This document shows, in pieces, positions 28,975 to 37,170 of a stretch of 64,000 nt of DNA (within the stretch, counting starts at the first letter, position 1; the number at the start of each line of letters is the position of its first letter). The stretch comes from Marinibaculum sp040216765 (lineage in GTDB: Bacteria > Pseudomonadota > Alphaproteobacteria > Ferrovibrionales > Ferrovibrionaceae): NCBI GenBank assembly GCA_040216765.1, contig JAVJON010000042.1, positions 62,001 to 126,000 on the forward strand, in the 5' to 3' direction. The translations under genes were made by a program, and so were the position numbers. A model generated the notes under the pieces. The model saw only the letters and a list, made by a program, of their open reading frames with translations. It had not been told where the DNA came from and ran no database searches.

Positions 28975-29751
28975 ATGGCCTATGCGCCCTTCGACCTGAC
29001 AGGTCGCACGGTCCTGGTCACCGGCGGCAATCGCGGCATCGGCCTGGGCATGGCGGAAGCCCTGGTGCAGGCCGGTGCCGGCGTGGTGATCTGGGGCAGC
29101 AATGCCGACAACAATGCCAAGGCCGAGGCACAGCTGAAGTCCCTTCAGGGCAAGGGGCCGCTGCTGACGCAGGTCTGCGACGTGTCCGACGAGGCCGCGG
29201 TCGACGCCCGGCTGGCGGAGGCCGTGGCGGCGGTCGGGCCGCTCTACGGCTGCATCGCCAATGCCGGTATTTCCGGCGCGGCCAAATCCTTCATGGAAAT
29301 GTCCACCGCCGAATGGCGCCGCATGATGTCGGTCAACCTGGACGGCGCCTTCTACACCTTGCGGGCCGCCACCCGGCACATGGTGGAGGCCGGCCAGGGC
29401 GGCTCGCTGATCTCGATGGCCTCCACCGCGGCGATCGAGGGCGCCGCCAGGAGCGAGCATTACGGCGCCACCAAGGGCGGCCTGCTCAGCATGACGCGCG
29501 CCCTGGCGGTCGAGCTGGCGCGCTACCGGATCCGCGCCAATTCCATCCTGCCCGGCTGGATCGAGACCGACATGACGGAGCGGCTGACCAGCCATGACAA
29601 GTTCGCCGGCAACGTGATGCCGCGGATCCCGGCGCGCCGCTGGGGCAAGCCATCGGATTTCGGCGGCATCGGCGTCTACCTGATGTCGGACGCGGCGGCC
29701 TATCACACCGGCGATCATTTCGTGATCGACGGCGGCTACACGATCTTCTGA
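28975..29751 (+). CDS. short-chain dehydrogenase/reductase
   Basis: 258-residue classical SDR. The cofactor motif is TGGNRGIG (16-23), NAG at 96-98, and the catalytic Ser150 with Tyr163 and Lys167 (YGATK). ETDMT near the C-terminus is usual for FabG-like members. It reduces or oxidises a hydroxyl/keto group with NAD(P)H; the substrate is unknown. A strong GGGAGGAA ribosome site precedes it. It stands alone, 109 bp after the PRC cluster and convergent with the isomerase gene. Confidence 0.88.
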   Translation: MAYAPFDLTGRTVLVTGGNRGIGLGMAEALVQAGAGVVIWGSNADNNAKAEAQLKSLQGKGPLLTQVCDVSDEAAVDARLAEAVAAVGPLYGCIANAGISGAAKSFMEMSTAEWRRMMSVNLDGAFYTLRAATRHMVEAGQGGSLISMASTAAIEGAARSEHYGATKGGLLSMTRALAVELARYRIRANSILPGWIETDMTERLTSHDKFAGNVMPRIPARRWGKPSDFGGIGVYLMSDAAAYHTGDHFVIDGGYTIF

Positions 29752-29798
29752 CCGGCGGGCCGGGGCGCGCCGGGCATCCCGGCCCCCTCACAGGCCGC

Positions 29799-30398
29799 TC
29801 AACCGCCGGCGAGCTGTCGGTCCAGGGCCGCCAGCCGGTCATGGCCCCAATACATCTCGCCATCGACGAAGAAGGTCGGCGTGCCGAAGGCGCCAAGGGA
29901 CTCCGCCCGCGCGACGGCATCCATGACCGCCTGTTTCGCCGCCGCGTCGTTCTCGGCAGCCGCAAGGGCCTGCCGGTCGATGCCCAGGCCCCGGGCGATC
30001 TCCTGCAGGTCCGCGGCATCGGAAATCGGCTTGCCCTCGCCCCAGAAGCGGTCGAACACCGCCAGGGCAAAGGCCCTGGCCTTTGCCGGATCGCCGGCCT
30101 TCAGGTGATAGAAGACGCGCAGCGGCACCTTCGGGTTTGCCGGGAAGCTGTCCGGCTTCGTGACGATCGGCAGGCCCTCCAGCTTCGCGGCGCGGGTCCA
30201 GTCCTTCATCGCATAGGCCATCTTCCGCGGCGGTGCCGCCTGGCTGTCATGGCCGATCGCCTGCCACAGATGGCCCAGCGAGATCGGCAGCCAATCGACC
30301 TCGCGGCCATGCTTGCGCGCCACCGCTTCCACCCTGTGGGCGGCGATATAGGCATAGGGCGAGGAGAACTCGCTGATGAACAGGATCGGCTCGGCCAT
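29799..30398 (-). CDS. 2-hydroxychromene-2-carboxylate isomerase family (DsbA-like) protein
   Basis: 199-residue thioredoxin-fold protein of the kappa-GST/HCCA isomerase family. The SSPYAYI motif (13-19) replaces the CxxC of DsbA and places a serine at the glutathione-binding position, and GTPTFFVDGEMYWGHDRL is the conserved C-terminal block. Relatives isomerise ring-cleavage products with glutathione in aromatic degradation, but no such pathway genes are nearby, so the substrate stays open. It is preceded by GGAGGGAAAC. Confidence 0.85.
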   Translation of the reverse strand: MAEPILFISEFSSPYAYIAAHRVEAVARKHGREVDWLPISLGHLWQAIGHDSQAAPPRKMAYAMKDWTRAAKLEGLPIVTKPDSFPANPKVPLRVFYHLKAGDPAKARAFALAVFDRFWGEGKPISDAADLQEIARGLGIDRQALAAAENDAAAKQAVMDAVARAESLGAFGTPTFFVDGEMYWGHDRLAALDRQLAGG

Positions 30399-30506
30399 GT
30401 TTCCCTCCGCTTGTCCGGCACCCCACCGGGGCCGAGCGGAGTCTGCGCGCCGTCGCCGCGATTGAAAAGCCGCCCGGCCGTTTGCCGGGCGGGCGCGGCC
30501 AGCGGC

Positions 30507-32378
30507 TCAGGCGCCGTCCCTGCCGTCCGGTGGCGGCTCCAGCCCGGCGGGCGGCGGGGCGGCGATACCGGCGGAGGGGGGCGGCCGGCTGCCGGGCCGG
30601 ATTGCCGGCCGGCGCAACGCATTCACGATGCGGCGCACGAGCTGGTAGCGCATCAGCCATGCGCCGCGGGGATCCAGTTCCACGCCCACCCGGACGATGC
30701 GCTGCTCCGCCATCTCTTCGACCACCAGTTCGATCCGGTCCAGCATCACCCGATCGCCCACCACCAGGTGCCGCCGGCCGCGGCGCTCGATATAGGCCGC
30801 CAGGGTCATGAAACGGAACCGTTCGGGCACAGTGGCATCGTAGATCTCCGCCACTGCCTCCACCTTGACCGCCGCATCGAAGCTGAACTCGCCGAAGACG
30901 CCGGCAGAGCCGTGCACCCGCCGGCCGGCGAACAGCCGGTCCAGCAGATAGAGATTCTCCGGCGATGCCAGGGCCAGAACGGTATCGCCCTCCTGCAGGC
31001 GCTGCAGCGCCCCCCGGTCCATCACCACCCCCTGCCGGATCACCCCGATCACCCGGGTGCGCGGCGGCAGCGGCACCTCCCGGAACGGATAACCCGTGGC
31101 AATCGCATCCTTGCCGACCCGGTAGCCGGCAATGTCGCGGTCGATGCCCTGGGCGATCTCCAGGTCCTGGCGCTCCACCGGGTCCTCCCGGGGCGGCAGT
31201 TCCAGGTCCAGCGCGCGGCCCACCGGCGCGATGGTCCAGCCCTGCACCAGCAGCGACAGCAGCACCACGACGAAGGCCAGGCTGAAATAGCTCTCGGCGC
31301 CCGGCAGCTGCGCCAGCACCGGGACCGTCGCCAGGAAGATCGGCACGGCGCCGCGCAGGCCCACCCAGGAGATGAAGGCGATCTCCCGGCCGCTGAAGCG
31401 GAACGGCAGCAGGCAGGCGCCGACCGCCAGCGGCCGCGCAAGGAACATCAGCACGGCTGCGATCGCCACGGCGCTCCACAGGTCGTCCAGCAGCCGGGTC
31501 GGCGTCACCAGCAGGCCCAGCAGCAGGAACATGGTGATCTGCATCAGCCAGGCCATGCCGTCCATGAAGCGGCCGACCAGCTGGCGGCCGCGATGGCGGC
31601 GATTGCCGACGATCAGCCCGGCCAGATAGATCGCCAGGAAGCCGGAGGCGCCGACCGACTGTGCTGCGGCGAAGGTCAGCAGCGCCGCCGCGACCGCCAG
31701 GATGGCGTAGAGCCCGGAGGCGATCTCCAGCCGGTTGACCAGCCAGACGATGGCCTGGCCGCCGGCGATGCCGATCACCGCGCCGCCGGCCAGGTCGGCG
31801 ACGAAGCCGGTGCCGATCGTCAGCCAGTCGCCGTCGAACGGCTGCAGCAGCAGGCTCACGCAGGTGATCGTCAGGAAGACGGCCATCGGGTCGTTCAGGC
31901 CGCTTTCCACCTCCAGGGTGGCATTCACCCGCTTCTGCAGTTCCATGCCGGACACGTTCAGCAGGAAGAACACCGCCGCGGCATCGGTGGAGGAGATCAC
32001 CGCCCCGATCAGCACCGATTCGACGATGCCGAAGCCGAACAGGCCCCAGGCGACCGCCGCGACGATCCCGGTGGTCAGGAACACGCCCACGCTGGCAAGG
32101 GTCATCGCCGGCCACATCGCCAGCCTGAAATTCGCCCGCGGCGTCCGCATGCCGCCGTCGAACAGGATCACCGCCAGGGCGACCGAGCCGATGCCATAGA
32201 CCAGGTCGAAGTCCTGGAAGTCGATGCCGCCGGGGCCTTCCTCGCCGGCCAGCATGCCCAGGCCCAGGAAGACCAGCAGCAGCGGCGCGCCGACCCGGCT
32301 GGAAACCATGCCGGCAAAGATGCTGAGCAGCACGAGCGCCGATCCCAGGAGGATCAGATGGTCCAGGCTGTCGGTCAC
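30507..32378 (-). CDS. nhaP2: K(+)/H(+) antiporter, NhaP2/CvrA type
   Basis: 623 residues. About 12 membrane helices (1-400) form a CPA1 antiporter core with SSTDAAAVFFLLN (around 110-122), which carries the transport Asp, and SGLNDPMAVFLTI. A cytosolic RCK-C/TrkA-C domain (about 410-490) follows, then a CorC/HlyC-type domain (about 500-585). This domain order is that of the potassium/proton antiporter NhaP2 (CvrA), which exports K+ under osmotic or alkaline stress and senses nucleotides through its tail. The start is GTG. The proline-rich C-terminus (about 590-623) is low complexity. Confidence 0.9.
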   Translation of the reverse strand: MTDSLDHLILLGSALVLLSIFAGMVSSRVGAPLLLVFLGLGMLAGEEGPGGIDFQDFDLVYGIGSVALAVILFDGGMRTPRANFRLAMWPAMTLASVGVFLTTGIVAAVAWGLFGFGIVESVLIGAVISSTDAAAVFFLLNVSGMELQKRVNATLEVESGLNDPMAVFLTITCVSLLLQPFDGDWLTIGTGFVADLAGGAVIGIAGGQAIVWLVNRLEIASGLYAILAVAAALLTFAAAQSVGASGFLAIYLAGLIVGNRRHRGRQLVGRFMDGMAWLMQITMFLLLGLLVTPTRLLDDLWSAVAIAAVLMFLARPLAVGACLLPFRFSGREIAFISWVGLRGAVPIFLATVPVLAQLPGAESYFSLAFVVVLLSLLVQGWTIAPVGRALDLELPPREDPVERQDLEIAQGIDRDIAGYRVGKDAIATGYPFREVPLPPRTRVIGVIRQGVVMDRGALQRLQEGDTVLALASPENLYLLDRLFAGRRVHGSAGVFGEFSFDAAVKVEAVAEIYDATVPERFRFMTLAAYIERRGRRHLVVGDRVMLDRIELVVEEMAEQRIVRVGVELDPRGAWLMRYQLVRRIVNALRRPAIRPGSRPPPSAGIAAPPPAGLEPPPDGRDGA

Positions 32379-32652
32379 AACGGGGATCCCTGCGGCGAGG
32401 GGCGATACGCTATCGTGGGCTGCGCGTAGTCAACGAGCAACGATCACACGACAAAGGAGGCGACATCGTGGCGGTCGGCACGCCGGCCTTCGGGATGGCG
32501 AGTATCCCGATCGCGCATCCAACACGTCGGGGGCGACGAGCTGACCGTAGTCGTTTCTGCATCTGTTGCGCCCTTTGCAATCCAATTTGCACCACGATAA
32601 TCGAAAACGCATATTCTCCTATGTGATTTGCCCATGCGACAGGAGGCCAGCG

Positions 32653-34197
32653 ATGGCGCGCGATGCGGGATCGGTCGCTGGCCAGGCATGGCTGCGCAGG
32701 GCATTCGGCACGCATGTGCCCACCGCCGCGGTGGAAAGCAGAATTGTCGCCGGTGCCAGGCGGACTGTCGTGCGAGAGGACCAGACAACCGAGTTCTACC
32801 CGCGTGCCTATGCGCCCGCGGAAACGGTGCGCGGGCATTTGCGATTCGCATTGCGCTACGAACCGCTGGACATGGGCGTCCTGGCTGCAACCATGAAGGC
32901 GGTGGATCCGGAGGCGATCAGGCAGTGGGTCTTGAGCGAGCCGACGGGCGAGTACAGCCGCCGCGCCTGGTTCTTCCATGAAACGTTCGCGGGCAAGGCG
33001 CTCGACCTGCCGAATGCGGACATGGGCAACTATGTCGCGGCACTGAATCCAGAAAAGCAACTCGTCGCGCGCACTCGGAAATCGCGACGCCACCGGGTCG
33101 ACGACAACCTACTGGGCGGCTCCGGAATGTGCCTGACGGTTCGGCGAACCGACCGCTTGGCCGGCCAGATGAAACTGCGACTGGACCAGGACGCGGCCGA
33201 ACTGGTCGATGCCTGCGACCCGCCCTTGCGGCACAGGGCTTTGAGCTATCTCTACACGAAGGAAACCCGATCATCCTTTGCAATTGAGGGAGAGAGGCCG
33301 AGCGAACGCAGAACGGCGCGTTTCGTTGCCGCACTCAGGGCTGCGCAGACCTTCGACCCGGCCAGCAAGCAGGCCTTCCTGGACCTGCAGCAGGAAATCC
33401 TGGATCCACGCTACGCTGCGACCGACTGGCGGCAGTTCCAGAACTTTGTCGGAGAGACCGTTCAAGGCTACCGGGAAGACGTGCATTTCGTGTGCCCCCG
33501 TCCCCAGGACGTTCCGGGCCTCATGGCAGGCTGGATGAGGATGACGCGAAGGCTGATCGCCGCGGCCGACACGACCGCCAGGTTGCGCCCGCTCTCGCCG
33601 GCGCGGGCAGATCCGGTCGTGGCCGCCGCCCTCTCGGCCTTCGCGTTCGTCTTCGTGCACCCTTTCGAAGACGGGAATGGCCGCACCCACCGCTTCTTGA
33701 TGCACCACATTCTTGCCAGGACGGGCTACAGCCCAGCGGGCGTGATCTTCCCGGTATCGGCCGCGATCATGCGGGACAGGCCCAGCTACGATGCAGCCCT
33801 GGAGAGCTTCTCCAAGCCCTCGATGAAGCATGTGGACTGGGCCTGGACCACGAAGGGCAACGAGATCGTCGTCCGCAACGATACTGCGGATCTCTACCGC
33901 TACTTCGATGCTACGGCGATCGTCGAATATTTCTACGATCGGGTCGCCGACACGGTTCAAAAGGACCTAAAGGACGAGCTGGACTTCATTGCGATCTTCG
34001 ACCGCGCACTTGCCGCGGCCCGCAGCATCGTCGATATGCCAGATCGCAGGCTGTCCCTGTTTGTTAGCCTCTGCATGCAGAACGGCGGCCGGATCTCGGC
34101 TGGCAAACGCAAGGCACAGTTCCCGGAACTGCGGGACCGGGAAGTCGCGGCAATGCAGGACGCCATCCGCGCCGCCGGGCAGAGGGACGAAGAATAG
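32653..34197 (+). CDS. Fic-domain protein with built-in inhibitory motif
   Basis: 514 residues. The Fic motif HPFEDGNGRTHR is complete at 336-347, so the protein should be an active AMP-transferase or related nucleotidyl transferase. An N-terminal inhibitory helix fits the (S/T)xxxE(G/N) consensus at 208-213 (SFAIEG), making it a class II self-inhibited Fic enzyme. Residues 1-190 form a family-specific N-terminal region, and 400-514 a helical C-terminal region. The start was placed at the ATG six bases after AGGAGG. The upstream region is AT-rich compared with the neighbourhood and the gene stands alone, which suggests acquisition. The target is unknown; a toxin or defence role is possible but not shown. 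Confidence 0.88.
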   Translation: MARDAGSVAGQAWLRRAFGTHVPTAAVESRIVAGARRTVVREDQTTEFYPRAYAPAETVRGHLRFALRYEPLDMGVLAATMKAVDPEAIRQWVLSEPTGEYSRRAWFFHETFAGKALDLPNADMGNYVAALNPEKQLVARTRKSRRHRVDDNLLGGSGMCLTVRRTDRLAGQMKLRLDQDAAELVDACDPPLRHRALSYLYTKETRSSFAIEGERPSERRTARFVAALRAAQTFDPASKQAFLDLQQEILDPRYAATDWRQFQNFVGETVQGYREDVHFVCPRPQDVPGLMAGWMRMTRRLIAAADTTARLRPLSPARADPVVAAALSAFAFVFVHPFEDGNGRTHRFLMHHILARTGYSPAGVIFPVSAAIMRDRPSYDAALESFSKPSMKHVDWAWTTKGNEIVVRNDTADLYRYFDATAIVEYFYDRVADTVQKDLKDELDFIAIFDRALAAARSIVDMPDRRLSLFVSLCMQNGGRISAGKRKAQFPELRDREVAAMQDAIRAAGQRDEE

Positions 34198-34203
34198 ACG
34201 TCA

Positions 34204-34229
34204 GGGGCCGCAGGCGGGCGCGCGGCCCC
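34204..34229. terminator. probable bidirectional terminator hairpin
   Basis: Perfect 8-bp stem GGGGCCGC / GCGGCCCC with a 10-base loop between the convergent Fic and acyl-CoA dehydrogenase genes. It has no T run, so termination is inferred from position and stem strength only. Confidence 0.35.
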
Positions 34230-34237
34230 GCTCCAGG

Positions 34238-35374
34238 CTACACCCGCAGCGCCCGCCCGATCACGATGCGCTGCACGTCCGAGGTGCCTTCGTAGATCTG
34301 GCAGACCCGCACGTCGCGATAGATCCGCTCGACGGGATAGTCCGACAGGTAGCCATAGCCGCCATGCACCTGGATCGCCGCGGAACAGACCCGCTCCGCC
34401 ATCTCCGAGGCGAACAGCTTGGCCATGCTCGCCTCCTTCAGGCAGGGCCGGCCGGCATCCTTCAGCCTTGCGGCATGATGGGTGAGCTGGCGCGCGGCCT
34501 CAATCTCGGTGGCCATGTCGGCCAGCCGGAAGGCCACCGCCTGGTGGCCGATGATCGCCTGGCCGAAGGCCTCGCGCTCTTCCGCGTAGGCGAGCGCCGC
34601 ATCCAGCGCGGCGCGGGCCATGCCGATCGCCTGCGCGGCGATGCCGATGCGGCCGCTCTCCAGGTTGGCCAGCGCGATGCGGTAGCCCTCGCCCGGGCTG
34701 CCCAGCATCTGCCCCGCCGCGACCTTCACCCCGTCCAGTACGATCTGGCAGGTGTCGGAGCTGCGCTGGCCGAGCTTGCTTTCCACCCGTGCCACCTGGA
34801 AACCCGCTGCGTCGGTGGGCACCGCAAAGCAGCTGAGCCCCTTCTTGCCGGCATCGGGGTCGGTGACGGCGAAGACCAGGGCCAGGCCCGCGATGGAACC
34901 GGAGGTGATGAACTGCTTGGTGCCCGACAGGGCCCAGCCGTCGCCATCGGCCTGCGCCCGGCAGCGCAGCGCCGAGGCGTCGGAGCCGGCCTGCGGCTCG
35001 GTCAGGCAGAAGGCGCCGATCATGGACCCGCCGGCCAGTTGCGGCAGCCAGTCGCGCTTCAGCGCCTCGCTGCCATATTGCAGCAGGGCGGCGCAGACCG
35101 GGGAATTGTTGACCGACATGATGGTGGAGATCGCGCCGTCGGCCGCCGCCACCTCCTCCAGCGCCAGGATATAGGACAGGAAGTCGGTGCCCGCCCCGCC
35201 CCAGGCCTCCGGCACGGTCATGCCCATCAGGCCCAGGCCGCCCATCTCCGCCAGCAGGTCGCGCGGCGGCATGCCGCTGCGGTCGCGCTCCGCGGCGCCC
35301 GGCGCCAGCCGCTCCGTGGCGAAGGCCCGCGCGGTGTCGCGGATCATCGCCTGGTCCTCGGTGAACAGGGTCAT
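34238..35374 (-). CDS. acyl-CoA dehydrogenase
   Basis: 378-residue flavoenzyme introducing a C2-C3 double bond into an acyl-CoA. The ACAD signatures are CLTEPQAGSD (123-132), FITSGS near 155 and QVHGGYGYLSDYPVERIYRD (335-354). The catalytic Glu362 is in IYEGTSDVQR, the canonical position used by short-chain and 2-methyl-branched-chain enzymes. The chain length is not decided. Its ATG overlaps the RidA stop by four bases, placing it third in a thiolase-RidA-ACAD operon. Confidence 0.93.
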   Translation of the reverse strand: MTLFTEDQAMIRDTARAFATERLAPGAAERDRSGMPPRDLLAEMGGLGLMGMTVPEAWGGAGTDFLSYILALEEVAAADGAISTIMSVNNSPVCAALLQYGSEALKRDWLPQLAGGSMIGAFCLTEPQAGSDASALRCRAQADGDGWALSGTKQFITSGSIAGLALVFAVTDPDAGKKGLSCFAVPTDAAGFQVARVESKLGQRSSDTCQIVLDGVKVAAGQMLGSPGEGYRIALANLESGRIGIAAQAIGMARAALDAALAYAEEREAFGQAIIGHQAVAFRLADMATEIEAARQLTHHAARLKDAGRPCLKEASMAKLFASEMAERVCSAAIQVHGGYGYLSDYPVERIYRDVRVCQIYEGTSDVQRIVIGRALRV

Positions 35375-35844
35375 GCCGCGCCTGCCGGCAGGTCGGGCGC
35401 CGGCTTGCGGGCGGTGACCTCGATCTCGATCAGGATCTCCGGCTCGATGAAGCCGCAGATCACCGCGGTCGCCGCCGGCTTCGCGCCCGACAGGTATTCG
35501 CCGAAGATCGGCGCCACGATGCGGAAGTCGTGCCGGGTGGCAAGGTAGTAGGTCACCCGCACCACATCGTCGAGCGAGGCGCCGGCCTCCGTCAGGGCCG
35601 CGGCGATATTGCGGAACGCCTGGTGCGTCTGGCTGCTGACATTCGCCTCGATCCGCATCCGGGTAAAGTCGTAGCCGGTGGTGCCGGAGACGAAGACCCA
35701 GTCGCCGGCCGGGTCCGGCCAGACCACGGCCCGGCTGTAGCCGGCGATCGCCTCGAAGGTGGAGCCGCTGGTGATCCGCTGCCGCGGATCCGGCGGCAAT
35801 GGTGGCGGCAGGTCCGGGGGCGGCGGCATTTCGGGCCGGCTCAC
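35371..35844 (-). CDS. RidA-family protein lacking the deaminase arginine
   Basis: 157 residues. The RidA/YjgF trimer fold is recognisable from FVSGTTGYDFT and the C-terminal ILIEIEVTA. In true imine deaminases the segment before it reads PARSTVEV with a catalytic Arg. Here it reads PAATAVICGF, so that Arg is Ala and deaminase activity is doubtful. The first 20 residues are an unusual proline-rich extension (PPPPDLPPPLPPDP). The start was set at GTG because GTGA overlaps the thiolase stop, the usual sign of coupling; the ATG at 35829 is the alternative. It is co-translated with thiolase and ACAD, so a role in acyl-CoA metabolism is likely. Confidence 0.78.
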   Translation of the reverse strand: MSRPEMPPPPDLPPPLPPDPRQRITSGSTFEAIAGYSRAVVWPDPAGDWVFVSGTTGYDFTRMRIEANVSSQTHQAFRNIAAALTEAGASLDDVVRVTYYLATRHDFRIVAPIFGEYLSGAKPAATAVICGFIEPEILIEIEVTARKPAPDLPAGAA

Positions 35845-37028
35845 TGCATGAGCTCCACCGCGACCGCCGTGGCCTCGCCGCCGCCGATGCACAGCGAGGC
35901 AATCCCGCGACGCCCGCCCCGGCGCTGCAGCGCCGCCAGCAGGGTGACGATCAGCCGTGCCCCGGAGCAGCCGATCGGATGGCCCAGCGCACAGGCGCCA
36001 CCGGCCACGTTCACCCGGTCGGGCGACAGCTCCAGGTCGCGCAGCGCCGCCATGGCGACCACCGCAAAGGCCTCGTTGATCTCGAACAGGTCGACATCGC
36101 CGAGGTCCCAGCCGGTCTTCTCCGCCAGCTTGCGCATCGCGCCGACCGGCGCCGTGGTGAACCAGGCCGGCGCCTGCGCATGGCCGGCATGGCCGACCAG
36201 GCGGGCGACCGGCGTCAGGCCGCGCCGCTCCGCCTCCCCCAGGCTGGTCAGCACGAGCGCCGCGCCACCGTCGGAGATCGACGAGGAATTCGCCGCCGTC
36301 ACCGTGCCGTCCTTGCGGAACGCCGGCTTCAGCTGCGGGATCTTCGCCGGATCGGCCTTCAGCGGCTGCTCGTCGTCGCTCACAACCTGCGCGCCGCCGC
36401 GGCCGCTGACCGTGACGGGCACGATCTCGGCGGCGAACTCGCCGCCTTCCACCGCCGCGCGGGCGCGGCGCAGCGATTCCACCGCATAGGCATCCTGCGC
36501 CTCGCGGGTGAACTGGTAGCTCTGCGCCGTATCCTCGGCGAAGGTGCCCATCAGGCGCCCGGGATCGTAGGCATCCTCCAGCCCGTCCAGGAACATATGG
36601 TCCTTCACCTCGCCATGGCCGAGGCGGAAGCCGCCGCGGGCCTTGGGCAGCAGGTAGGGGGCATTGCTCATGCTCTCCATCCCGCCGGCGACCACCAGCT
36701 GCGCGCTGCCGGCGCGGATCGCGTCGGCGGCCATCATCGCCGCCTTCATGCCCGACCCGCAGACCTTGTTCAGGGTCGCGCAGGGCACCGCGTCGGGCAG
36801 GCCGGCGCCCTTGGAGGCCTGCCGCGCCGGTGCCTGGCCGAGCCCGGCCGGCAGGACGCAGCCCATCACCACCTCGTCCACCCGGTCCGGCGCCACCCCG
36901 GCGCGCTCGACCGCGGCGGCGATCGCGGCGGCGCCCAGCTGCGTGGCCGACTTGTCCTTCAGCGCGCCCTGGAAGCCGCCCATCGGCGTCCGTGCGGCGC
37001 CGACGATGACGATGTCCGACTTGTCCAT
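35841..37028 (-). CDS. acetyl-CoA acetyltransferase (thiolase)
   Basis: 395-residue thiolase. The acyl-carrying Cys90 lies in NKVCGSGMKA, the active-site His in NEAFAV and GHPIG, and the second Cys in CIGGGEATA near the C-terminus. The length and SMSNAPYLLPKAR segment fit the biosynthetic/acetoacetyl-CoA class. It can condense or cleave acetoacetyl-CoA and so could use the acetoacetate made by HMG-CoA lyase after activation. It is first of the coupled operon with RidA and ACAD. The start was chosen at MDKSDIVIVG. Confidence 0.93.
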   Translation of the reverse strand: MDKSDIVIVGAARTPMGGFQGALKDKSATQLGAAAIAAAVERAGVAPDRVDEVVMGCVLPAGLGQAPARQASKGAGLPDAVPCATLNKVCGSGMKAAMMAADAIRAGSAQLVVAGGMESMSNAPYLLPKARGGFRLGHGEVKDHMFLDGLEDAYDPGRLMGTFAEDTAQSYQFTREAQDAYAVESLRRARAAVEGGEFAAEIVPVTVSGRGGAQVVSDDEQPLKADPAKIPQLKPAFRKDGTVTAANSSSISDGGAALVLTSLGEAERRGLTPVARLVGHAGHAQAPAWFTTAPVGAMRKLAEKTGWDLGDVDLFEINEAFAVVAMAALRDLELSPDRVNVAGGACALGHPIGCSGARLIVTLLAALQRRGGRRGIASLCIGGGEATAVAVELMQ

Positions 37029-37170
37029 TCCGCTTCCTCCATGCCGGCCGGCCGGCGCCGCGGCGCTCCCGCCGGGAACGTCATGCCGGCGCCACCGGCT
37101 TGCGTTATCTTGTGCCACACTCACATGAAGAAAACACCCGGCCCCGGGCCCCATTGCAGGGAGGATCGTC

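Noticed and set aside
29755..29795. Terminator between the SDR and isomerase genes
   Set aside because: An 8-bp GGGCCGGG/CCCGGCCC stem exists, but its loop is long and there is no T run; such stems are common by chance at this GC content.
29841..32429. A rightward open frame of about 860 codons opposite the isomerase and antiporter genes
   Set aside because: Gln/Asp/His-rich low-complexity translation typical of an antisense frame; no motif or ribosome site.
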